From Agarophyton chilense (lineage: Eukaryota > Rhodophyta > Florideophyceae > Gracilariales > Gracilariaceae), in contig JARGXX010000025.1 in the NCBI GenBank assembly GCA_030374765.1, positions 372,001-436,000 of the forward strand: DNA of 64,000 bases. The letters run 5' to 3'. Within the stretch, counting starts at the first letter, position 1, and every line of letters begins with the position of its first letter. Under the pieces are notes generated by a model. That model ran no database searches, was not told the origin of the DNA, and saw nothing but the letters and a program-made list of their open reading frames with translations. This document shows, piece by piece, positions 56,150-64,000 of this stretch. The position numbers and the translations under genes were made by a program.

Positions 56150-56535
56150 ATGCGACGGGATGTCCGTACGAAGCACCTGGAAAGACTTCTACGCCGAACT
56201 GCTCCCTGCGAAAGGTAGAAAATAGAATCTGATAAACGGACATTTACTTCGATCAGTATCATCAGGTTTTCAACCAGGAAATGTGAATCGCAAGATAGAT
56301 GAGGAGAAACATTTTAGAGGGGAGTGCGAAGGCAACTCGTGCATCGACATGCTGTGCGCAAATCGAAAGAAATCGTTCAAATCTAGGTGGAAACACAGTG
56401 AATGCTGAGCTTTACATGGTTTTGAGTAAATCACGCAGGGAACGTCATTTATACCGTCTTACGTTGTAGGACTAGGACAACAAAGAGCACAATGTTAGTG
56501 TTGTGGACGGTCACACCCATCACGACTGGACCAAA
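56150..56535. other. Intergenic region between convergent kinase and eL38 genes
   Basis: 386 bases holding both 3' flanks. On the minus strand a tttgttgtcctag acceptor-like site lies near 56475-56487, which could belong to a second eL38 intron. Nothing else is seen. Confidence 0.4.
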
Positions 56536-56822
56536 CTATAACGCACCTGGTGGTAAACTCTGGGTGAGCTTATCGGCCTTCTCATTGTCCTTCACGACAA
56601 GAGTGTAAAGATACTTAGAGCAGCGGACCTTGAATTTGAGCGCACCACTTTTCTGCTTCTTGATGGTCACGCAACGGGCGTCCTTCCGACGAGCGGCGAG
56701 GAGGAAGTCCTTGATTTCGAACACTTGCTTGGGCTTTGATTGATGTACGCATTTAGGGGTTAACATCATCACCGATTGCTGAAACGCTCGACGCTATGGA
56801 ACATATATTCAGAACTTACCAT
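56536..56822 (-). CDS. RPL38: Ribosomal protein eL38, two exons
   Basis: A component of the cytosolic large ribosomal subunit. Exon 2 (56536-56733) encodes [19 protein letters not shown], then [16 protein letters not shown] and [11 protein letters not shown], nearly the whole of eL38. The start codon is a separate exon: ATG at 56820-56822 followed at once by gtaagt, with an 86-base intron (56734-56819) ending in caaag before CCC AAG. Joining gives the expected [11 protein letters not shown] start. As read, the protein is 66 residues, ending PPGAL, slightly shorter than the usual about 70. The sequence CCACCAG|gtgcgt at that end looks like another donor, so a short last exon may be missing. 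Confidence 0.93.
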
Positions 56823-57353
56823 TTTTGAGGGAGAGCTTGACAGGTAGACCCCGGTGACGGTGAAGGATTGAATAAGATTACAACAAAAGTGTGCGACTTT
56901 CTATAAGTGAGTTTCGACTTCACCGATACTCAGCCGTGGCAGGTGACCGTCGTCGACGATCGACCCAAAGCGAATACGTGTTGATCACACGTGTGCAGCT
57001 GGCATTTGATTATATTAAGTTTTCAATTATAAAGGCTCGAGACAACAGTGCTGTCCTGATTCCTCATGTCCTTGCCACTGCATGACCAACGGCAAGAGAC
57101 TACAGTTTGTACATTCCGGAAGCGGCCGTTGAGCGCAAATATACAAAACTCCATCGACTTGTGTAAGAAGATACGTCACGGAGGGCTGCGATTTTCTTCC
57201 TCACGCCTTCTGCAAGCCGCCACAATTGCCAGCCATACCTCTCTCAACGTCCCTGAAGTATCGTGTGCAGCGTTAGCGACCTCCGCTAGTTGACTGTGGC
57301 AAGCATATTGCTGCCTACTTAAGACCGGTGTTCACGCAGAAAGTCCTGTCTGA
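56823..57353. promoter_or_regulatory. Divergent promoter region, eL38 and small unknown gene
   Basis: 531 bases between the eL38 ATG (leftward) and the unknown gene at 57354 (rightward). No consensus box beyond a TATA-like ttatattaagtttt (about 57010-57023) is seen. Confidence 0.4.
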
Positions 57354-57830
57354 ATGGCACAACACAACACATCAATCATTCCCTTGTCTCCAACGCAGCC
57401 AAATCTGCCCCCTCCCGCAGAAAAGTTTCAACAGATGACTTCAAAAGAAACCACGCAAGCTCCGAAACAATTAGGACAACCCCAGAAAACGACCCCTTCT
57501 CCCAAGCAAGCCGTAGCATTACAACCACTTGAAGGACTTTTATACGGCTCTTTAAGAGTTCATCTAGCTCTTGGTTTGTCTTCTGCCCCTCGTATATCGG
57601 ACGGTGATTGGGGTCTTCCCTGTGCTGCTCCTGAATACGTTCCGCGTGAGGCCGAAGAGACTCGTTTCAGACAGTATTTGAAACGAGATTATACCGTCGA
57701 GCAGCTGAGGAAGTTGTTCATAGCTAGGTGCCGTTCCGCCTTCAAGAAGTCTGTCATGCAGAGACGTGCGTGCGGAAAAAGGGCACAGATTGATAGGAAG
57801 ATTTCAGAATCTCTTGTTGAGCTAGGATGA
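57354..57830 (+). CDS. Small protein of unknown function
   Basis: A 158-residue frame from a clear ATG. Residues 1-55 are P/Q/T-rich and disordered (LPPPAEKFQQMTSKETTQAP). From about 58 the sequence looks folded: LEGLLYGSLRVHLALGL, a DGDWGLPCAAPEYVPREAEE loop, then a charged helical end (FRQYLKRDYTVEQLRKLFIA, SAFKKSVMQRRA). I do not recognise a family. Composition and the contrast between a low-complexity N-terminus and a helical C-terminus support a real gene. It is divergent from eL38. Further exons downstream cannot be excluded. Confidence 0.5.
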   Translation: MAQHNTSIIPLSPTQPNLPPPAEKFQQMTSKETTQAPKQLGQPQKTTPSPKQAVALQPLEGLLYGSLRVHLALGLSSAPRISDGDWGLPCAAPEYVPREAEETRFRQYLKRDYTVEQLRKLFIARCRSAFKKSVMQRRACGKRAQIDRKISESLVELG

Positions 57831-58864
57831 CCGGATACAATCCTGCAAGCGAAGTGCTTTCTCTTTTTTGCGTGGAAAGGAATTCCCACTCCAAGATACC
57901 CCGTCACGGAGCGTATCAGATGGATTGAAACCAAAAACCGAGGTGCAGATCTGACGCTCGGAATTGCTGTTAACCTGACGGGGATTGCGCCAGCCAAAGA
58001 AACGCGTCCGCACCAATTCCGTCTTCGAGCAATAGGAAAGCCCCCCTGCACCTTACAGACTACAAAATGTTGTGGAACGGCAGTCTAAGCATCCATCATC
58101 GTCAAATTTTATCTCGAACCCAATTTGTGCTGGAGTCGGACCGATTCCATCGCGACGATCGACGTTTCGCCTTCTTGATGGTGGGTTGGAAGAAAACGCT
58201 TTTCTGCAAACCTGATGGATGTACGTGCGTGTTTGGCGCATGTAAACAGCGAGTCTTTCTCTTCAGATCAGCTTTCCACGATTGACAAAGCTGCCCCAAG
58301 CGGTCAGTCGAAGTGTTGGTTACATCGTATCGGGACGGTGGGATTTTATGCAAAGAAAGCTTGGTAAAATCAAGGTAAACGAACGCAGAAAGGAGAAAGT
58401 CATGGACAGTGCTGCTCTCTGTGGCCGAAGGAAACCGATGGATTCGCTCAACAACAACAGCGCCAGAGGCATGAACTGGGGCCAACGCCCACTTGTACCA
58501 ACTTTTTTTGATTGGGAGTTTGCATAAAATATGCCTCTACAGGGTAACGCGTTTCACGAAATCCATTATTTGGTCACAAATTCGACGTTGGCCACTTCCA
58601 TTCGCTGCCAAGCCGCACATTGATCCCCAGTACCCTTCGGTAGTTCCGGTCACTACTAGCTAACAACAGCGCGTGCCCCCCATAGATATCAACCGCGGGC
58701 GTCTGGTGTGTGTTCAACCTTCTTGCTTGACATTTTTCATTACGAAGTCATTAGAACGCGGTGATTTTCGGGGCTTTTTTCAACGCACAGTCCTCCTCAG
58801 ATCTGTGCGGTATTGGACAAGTGGCCGACACTACTCAGTATCGAGAATAAGCTCCTTGAGGTTC
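57831..58864. other. Spacer upstream of translin, possible 5' exon
   Basis: Just over 1 kb. The part from 58673 to 58864 is open in frame with translin and encodes a basic, aromatic-rich stretch (RGFFQRTVLLRSVRYW), but has no ATG. A ctaac followed by acag at about 58660-58670 resembles a branch point and acceptor, so this could be coding sequence of a second exon. The rest shows no gene. Confidence 0.4.
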
Positions 58865-59668
58865 ATGACAGAAGTAGGAGAGGTATTCGAGTCACTCAGC
58901 GATGCTTTCGCTGCTCAGGATGTCGTTCGGGATAGAATACGAGCGAAACGCGACGAAGCTGATGTCGTGATACAAGCCGCCGTACGTTCTGTTCAAGCCC
59001 TTGTGAGATCTGCAGACCTGGCAATTGGTGTTGATGTGGTAAAGAAAGCGCTCTTGAAGACTGGACCTGCTGTGAAAGCAATTGAGGACGTTTTACCCCC
59101 TGACCCGGGATGCATTCATCGGTATGTTGATTTCTGGCATCACCAGTTGCAATCGATTTCCATGGTTTGCACTGTCATAGACGCGCTTTCGGATGGCACG
59201 TTGACGCGACTCGATGAAATCGGCTCAAAGATTGGAGCTAATATTCATATTCCTCTCGAGCACTATCTCGGCGGTATATGTCAGTCTCTATCCGAACTCA
59301 CCCGTCTGTCCCGAAATCGGGTCATTCGACAAGACTACGAGTCCCCGATCGCCTGCTTTCGCTTCGCATCATACATATTTGATGGCCTCAAACAACTTAA
59401 TCTGAAGAATGATTTCTTGCGCAAGAAGTACGATGGAGTGAAATATGAGGTGAATCATATGGAGAATATCGTGTATGATCTTACTATTCGCGGTTTGTCG
59501 TCGAACAGCAAAAAGAGACCGGCTGAGAATGATATTGCACCACCAGCCCGAAAAGTTAATCTAAGCAAAGATCAAATGGTTGTCAGTCCTGCCGATGAGG
59601 TGAAAGATACCGCTCTCGAAAGTACCATGATTGACGACGACCCCAGGGCCAAAGCCGCGAAAAACTAA
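58865..59668 (+). CDS. TSN: Translin
   Basis: A 267-residue all-helical protein of the translin family, which forms octamers binding single-stranded RNA and DNA, and with TRAX makes the C3PO endoribonuclease. It starts MTEVGEVFESLSDAFAAQD, as in animal translins. The C-terminal core is strongly conserved: LEHYLGGICQSLSELTRLS, then DYESPIACFRFASYIFDGLK, LNLKNDFLRKKYDGVKYEV and ENIVYDLTIRGL. It lacks the metal-binding acidic set that marks TRAX, so it is translin rather than its partner. A roughly 55-residue tail beyond the usual end is charged and includes a KKRPAEND-type nuclear-signal-like patch. The in-frame upstream extension is discussed separately. It converges with the carrier gene (104 bases apart). 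Confidence 0.92.
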   Translation: MTEVGEVFESLSDAFAAQDVVRDRIRAKRDEADVVIQAAVRSVQALVRSADLAIGVDVVKKALLKTGPAVKAIEDVLPPDPGCIHRYVDFWHHQLQSISMVCTVIDALSDGTLTRLDEIGSKIGANIHIPLEHYLGGICQSLSELTRLSRNRVIRQDYESPIACFRFASYIFDGLKQLNLKNDFLRKKYDGVKYEVNHMENIVYDLTIRGLSSNSKKRPAENDIAPPARKVNLSKDQMVVSPADEVKDTALESTMIDDDPRAKAAKN

Positions 59669-59772
59669 AAGGCTCAAAATAGTTTGAATGCGTCATACCT
59701 CGTTTGATTGTTGCTCTACTGTTACATTCACGTTTTTCGATGTTCGATTCGGTGTCTCACAACGTGTTTCTA

Positions 59773-60618
59773 CTACCGTTCTGGGGCTAGTCTAAAGTAA
59801 CTTTTCAAAAACTCGAAGCAGGACATTGTAATTGCAGTTCCTGGCATGATCCATAACACGCGTGCTGAAGTGCCTCGAAAGAAACTGTGTATGCCCTCTT
59901 CTCTAGCAATGCTTTTCATTGCATCCCAAGTGCCCGAGTACCTTGATGCCCCACGAGTCACATCCCCCTGTGTTTGAATCCTTGTCTTTATAACATCCAA
60001 TGGCGTGGTGCATGCTGCAGCTATGGCTCCCGCACCGGCTGCACTTGCTGCTGTACCGGCCGTGGAGCCATTTCCGCCAAGGCTTTTGAACCGCTCGTAT
60101 GCCATGAAATATAGCATCGAATATGGACCGAAAACGCCGACAGTGAGGCCATATCCTTTGAATAGAGCGCGAGGACCTTCGTGAGCTATCAAATCCTTCG
60201 CTATAACTGCAGTATGTGCTGCCGCAAGCGCACCAGTGCGAACTTGAGCTCTTTGCTTGATAACTTCCATAGGCACCCAAAACACCGCTGAAACAGTTTC
60301 CGCTACAAGTCCAGAAGCCAAGTGTACCACCGGAGCTGTGTTTGATATTCCCGTCGCGACCGATATGTGTTCTTTTGAGTAGTCATAAGTTGATAGATAA
60401 GTAGCGACTGCGGGGGCTTGCATCGTCACAGAAATCCCGAAACCTCGATACAACCCTTGCACTCCATCCTTTGTAATGATATCAGATAAGGCTGTCTGTA
60501 GACTCGTAGTCCGTGAAGTAGAAACCATTAGTCGCGAACGTAGCGTGTCGAGAGGGTGAACGATTGATCTAGAGAGAGTACCGGCAAAAGCCGATGCCAA
60601 GAGCAAAGATACGCCCAT
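59773..60618 (-). CDS. Mitochondrial carrier family (SLC25) protein
   Basis: A 281-residue, three-repeat carrier of the inner mitochondrial membrane. The three signature motifs PX[DE]XX[KR] are at Pro22 (HPLDTLRSR), Pro116 (VPMEVIKQR) and Pro206 (TPLDVIKTR), with the matching GLYRGF, ALFKGYG and SFFRGTSARV segments at the end of each repeat. The second-repeat form PMEVIKQRAQ recalls S-adenosylmethionine and related carriers, but the substrate cannot be fixed from sequence alone. An in-frame TGA upstream and no earlier ATG support the start at 60618. An A/G-rich linker (179-202) separates repeats two and three. Single exon. Confidence 0.88.
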   Translation of the reverse strand: MGVSLLLASAFAGTLSRSIVHPLDTLRSRLMVSTSRTTSLQTALSDIITKDGVQGLYRGFGISVTMQAPAVATYLSTYDYSKEHISVATGISNTAPVVHLASGLVAETVSAVFWVPMEVIKQRAQVRTGALAAAHTAVIAKDLIAHEGPRALFKGYGLTVGVFGPYSMLYFMAYERFKSLGGNGSTAGTAASAAGAGAIAAACTTPLDVIKTRIQTQGDVTRGASRYSGTWDAMKSIAREEGIHSFFRGTSARVLWIMPGTAITMSCFEFLKSYFRLAPER

Positions 60619-62174
60619 CCTAGCGACCCCGGGCGGAAGGACTTTCTTTCCACCGTTTGCAATTAATGAAGTTTGACCGTTTCCGTATCACGAGCGTACG
60701 GCGTCAGAGATCCAACGCTGAGATCTCGAAATAAACGGATGTTGTACGAGCGCGGAAACTCGACGCAGCGTACTCTTTCTGGAAACTGAGACGGAACTCT
60801 CAGAGAGATCGGAAGATGTCTAGCATCTTTCTGACCTCCCAGCTCCACCTTCAAGATGGAGCCCAAAACGACATCCTTTGTAGACGGTGATTTTTTCGAA
60901 CCTCTAATTTGAAGTATGCTTTTTGGGAAATAAATCACCGTCAATAGCAAGCTATGAGGGTTTCTCTTCTCTATTTAATGGTTGTGAAGCGTATATGGTT
61001 AGCAAACGCTAACCCTGATCCTTCATTCCTTGGTGCTGAAAAGGAGGGACAGCACTAATCATTACCGAAGGTGTTTCTTCTCTTCTTCTTCTACGCTGCA
61101 AAAAAAAGATTCGTATCTAATCCAAGTCAGCGATTTTGGCGAATCCAACTTCATGACATGGTTGAGCAAAGAAAGGAGTTTTTGACAGGGGTGCAAATCA
61201 ATCAATTGTAGTCATGGATTGTACAAATGATTACAATATCTTCGTCAACCTTCCTCAGGGATTTCATATCAATTGCCGAATACTGAAGCAATGACTGTTG
61301 CTACCTGAAGTAATTGTGATATTACTTTATAAATGTTAAAAAGAAAGAGGGGAGGAACAGTGCATCAAACACTTGGAAAAGCATCAGTACTTCACAACCC
61401 AATTGCGGAAACGTTATCCAATAAAAGTTGCTTAGAACATATAGACAGGAGCCGCGAGCCTGATGCAAGATGTTTTTCGCGACATGTTCTGAATGATTGC
61501 AAGGGGGACACTGGGTCTCTACTTCAATTGATACTTCTTCCTTACGAGATTTACTCTCTTCTAGTCCACCTTTCACCATGTGTTTTTCAATTCGGTCTCA
61601 TTCGTGGGGGTCCGTATCCCTTCCTCTAGAACTGATGGTACAATCGATATTTTTTAAGCGATAAATCCTATTTCCTGGCTTTCGAAGTATGATGAAACGG
61701 TTACTTGTTCATGCAGAAATTTGGCTGATTGGCCTAGATTAAAACTTCGACATTGAACACCTTAGCACCCCTTTCTCAAATATTACAATAGCACGTACAT
61801 GTAGATACTTTCTGTCTTTTTACACTATGTTCTTTATTACAATGAACCGTGTATTTGTTTTTAAAACACATCAGATCTCGGGTCCTTCGGAAGGCGCATT
61901 CAGGCAATGGTTTTTTTGACAAATAATATCTCATTAGTCGGAGGAAGAATAATAGATTCTGCGTCGGAGTCTGTGGTGGAACACCAGCCACCGTCGTAGC
62001 GGTGCTTTTCTCTTTGCTTCTCATGTAGAGCACGAAAGGAGTCCTTTGGTTCTTATTGTAGAATACTAAAAATGAAGCCGTAGAATACGCTAAAAAAAGA
62101 AGAAGAGTGAAAAGGAAAACATCTCAATGATACTGAAAAAGATGGTCTTCTTCTTCTGGTCTTCTTCTTCTTTA
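60619..62174. other. Spacer right of the carrier gene
   Basis: About 1.6 kb. A 95-codon minus-strand frame (60663-60950) lacks an ATG and is unrecognised, though it reads like protein (LGGQKDARHLPISLRVPSQF). It could be an exon of an unseen gene. A cttcttctt-rich segment lies at about 61070-61100 and another at 62147-62173. Confidence 0.35.
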
Positions 62175-62462
62175 TTACGGTCTAACACGACTGATTCCGA
62201 CGTGCCAGGAAATGTATCTCTGGAGATAGTTTTCTCTCTTTGGAAAGGCCAAAAACTCAGATGGCCATTCTCTTTTCATATCTATCAGCGACTTCCCTTC
62301 CCTTTGTCTGGGAGGAGGGAGTTCGTCACCTCTAGCAGCATTGGTCAGAGGACATCTAAAAAGAACGTGATCGACATATTTTTTCACACCAGTGCCACAG
62401 TTGCATCGAACAGTTTTCTTCTCCAGATAAAAGGCAACAGGGTGTAGAACCGGTACGGGCAC
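62175..62462 (-). pseudogene. 5'-truncated LINE, C-terminal end of its RT protein
   Basis: About 95 residues end with a Cys/His motif (VRCNCGTGVKKYVDHVLFRCP) and a short tail (LPPPRQREGKSLIDMKREWP). The D-H-V-L-F-R-C-P box is the C-terminal zinc-binding part of non-LTR retrotransposon RT proteins. The element is cut off upstream, as usual for LINE insertions. On the element's 3' side lies a gaagaag-rich tract (62147-62173), a plausible microsatellite tail. A related fragment is at 62911-63168. Confidence 0.6.
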
Positions 62463-62848
62463 TAGTACGGTACGGCACTAGCTACTCGCCTTCTCGTGGT
62501 GTGCCTGTTTCCTTAAGTCCGCAAACCAACGGACGAAGCGAAACGAGTAAGCAACTGGGACTCCTACGGAGACCAAAAACTCTGACCATGATGTCAAAAT
62601 AAAAAAGATGGTCAAAGCGGTATATGCATGTGCTGTTGCGTCACATCTCTTCCTGTCTCTTTTCTGTCTCACTCTGATTCCCATCGTGGATTTGCGCCAT
62701 CTTCCGTATACGCACAACGCCCATAGTAACGGCGCTTCAATCATCAGTAGGCGTACTGCAGGCGGCGAACAGATACTGCAACCGACACGAAGCCAGAGAG
62801 ACCTTGTTTCAATACTAAGGTACAAAGGTACGTAGGGTACCGTTGGTA

Positions 62849-62872
62849 CTCTCTCTCTCTCTCTCTCTCTCT
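62849..62872. repeat. (CT)12 microsatellite
   Basis: Twelve uninterrupted CT units between the two LINE fragments. Confidence 0.95.
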
Positions 62873-62910
62873 ATGGGTGCACTAGCCTAATTCCAGCATA
62901 GTGCATAACG

Positions 62911-63168
62911 CTAATGGTCAAAGAAGCGTTCTCTCACTAAGAAGGCCAACACTCTCTCAGGCCATTTTCTGATAATATCACAAACAATGAGTCCCTGACG
63001 TTCGCTAAGGGGAGGCAAAAACTCTCTCCTTGACCTCGTTCTCTTGGGGCATCTGAGGACGAACCGTTGGTACTGTACATGTAGACTGAGATTTATAAAT
63101 ATATGCATAACACTGGTATGACAGTGAACACTTGGACACTCCATGCATGTCCGGTTTAAGCGAAGCAT
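62911..63168 (-). pseudogene. Second LINE end, related to the fragment at 62175
   Basis: The sequence FVLRCPKRTRSRREFLPPLS, then a DIIRKWPERVLAFLVRERF segment, aligns with HVLFRCP...ELPPPRQREGK...KREWPSEFLAFPKREN of the first fragment. The cysteine-rich start (CMECPSVHC) is also parallel. The shared layout supports a LINE family with this C-terminus. Only the end is present. The minus-strand orientation is the same. Confidence 0.5.
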
Positions 63169-64000
63169 ACCTTACCTTTGGTCGAACAAAGGCGAGTCTA
63201 AACTACGAGGTAGTTTTGCTCGACATTGTCACCCATCCAAGCGTGCCACAAAGTCGTTCGGCTCGTGATTTGCGACGGGATGAACGTCTTATTCGTGACT
63301 GGTTTTAATGAATGCCTGGCAACAAAGAAGAAAAAAAGAAAGAAAGACGCGCGAACATTAGATTGTGATGGAAGATATAGCTCACTGCGTTTTTCTGTCC
63401 ACCGACAAGCTGTAGCGAAAGAAGAGGATTCAATGACCTGAAAGAAAGAGCCACAGTTACAGTCAGCGAGCGATATGTAGCCAACGGCCATGTTTCAAGT
63501 TCCGGCCTCTCGAAAAGGAGAAAGGTATGAAGGGCAATGGTTAAGGATGACATGATAACAATTAGAAGCTGCATCGCCAACAGCAGAAATAGAACGGAAT
63601 TTGAAATGGATTGAGTATAACTTCATCCAGTTGGAGAAAGAGTTTTTGTTCACTACGAATATGCAGAGAAAAAGAGATATAATTCTCGCGAACGGGTCTG
63701 GGTGAGAGTAGAAAATTTTTGCATCCCGACAGACAACAGAATTGAAATATTTGTTTTAAGCGTTATACACATGAGAAATTGAAAGAAGCATACAGATGAA
63801 TAAATGTGGTTGCAAGTTCTTTGCTTAGTAATAATAATAATAGTTAAGGGAGTGCAGGAGTAAAAGGCGCAAGGGGGGTGAGGGGCGGGGAAGAGGAGAG
63901 GAATGGTTTGTAGTAGAACAATGTAAACTCTTGCGTTCTTCAAGAATAAACCTCTTTCGACAAAGCGCTTCTCAAGGAAACAGTCTTATTGACCCCGGGG
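63169..64000. other. Right-end spacer, no gene supported
   Basis: About 830 bases. A short (TAA)n run (63828-63842) and a G-rich ggggggtgaggggcggggaag stretch, given here only by type (about 63873-63893), are visible. No protein-like frame is recognised. Confidence 0.4.

Noticed and set aside
60663-60950. 95-codon minus-strand frame, faintly like a ribosomal protein
   Set aside because: It has no ATG, and the similarity is too weak to name; kept only as a remark in the spacer entry.
1-64000. CRISPR arrays, bacterial operons, tRNA and rRNA genes
   Set aside because: No regularly spaced repeats, Shine-Dalgarno patterns or RNA gene cores were found, and the DNA is clearly eukaryotic nuclear.

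Overview
The window looks like nuclear DNA of a red alga, most likely a florideophyte with a transposon-rich, intron-poor genome such as Chondrus or a relative. That identification is inference. The points behind it are: a plastid-type HSP90 whose transit peptide begins with a Phe-containing MxAF motif, typical of red-algal and glaucophyte plastid precursors; mostly single-exon genes packed head-to-head or tail-to-tail; and islands of genes separated by nested transposable elements, mostly degraded.

Gene island 1 (about 0.36-9.6 kb) holds an isoprenylcysteine methylesterase-like hydrolase (+), an NDUFAF2-type complex I assembly factor (-), plastid HSP90C (-), a nuclear-looking coiled-coil protein of unknown function (+) and a polytopic membrane protein (-). 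HSP90C and the coiled-coil gene share a divergent promoter with a perfect three-unit heat-shock element.

The transposon island (about 10.7-54.1 kb) contains, in order: a tyrosine-recombinase retrotransposon (RT/RNase H plus YR, 196-bp direct repeats); a rearranged Tc1-type element; a decayed pogo/CENP-B-like (DDE_1) transposase; Ty3/gypsy element 1 (+, chromodomain-bearing, 5' LTR mostly lost), which abuts the RT of an older Ty3 remnant (-); an unassigned stretch; a Helitron split in two; Ty3/gypsy element 2 (-, two near-complete 0.89-kb LTRs) sitting inside the Helitron; and a second, cleaner Tc1 copy with a DD34E catalytic half. Almost every element gene carries stops or frameshifts. The YR reading frame is the main exception.

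The most interesting signal is that both Ty3/gypsy elements carry, between the end of pol and the 3' LTR, a long reading frame on the strand opposite to gag-pol. The two antisense proteins seem to share a motif block although the elements are clearly different families. The elements also share a primer-binding-site core and polypurine-tract layout.

Gene island 2 (about 55.1-60.6 kb) holds ethanolamine kinase (+), ribosomal protein eL38 (-, with an intron directly after its ATG), a small unknown gene (+), translin (+) and an SLC25 mitochondrial carrier (-). Beyond it lie two 5'-truncated LINE ends and short simple repeats. I see no rRNA, tRNA or CRISPR features.
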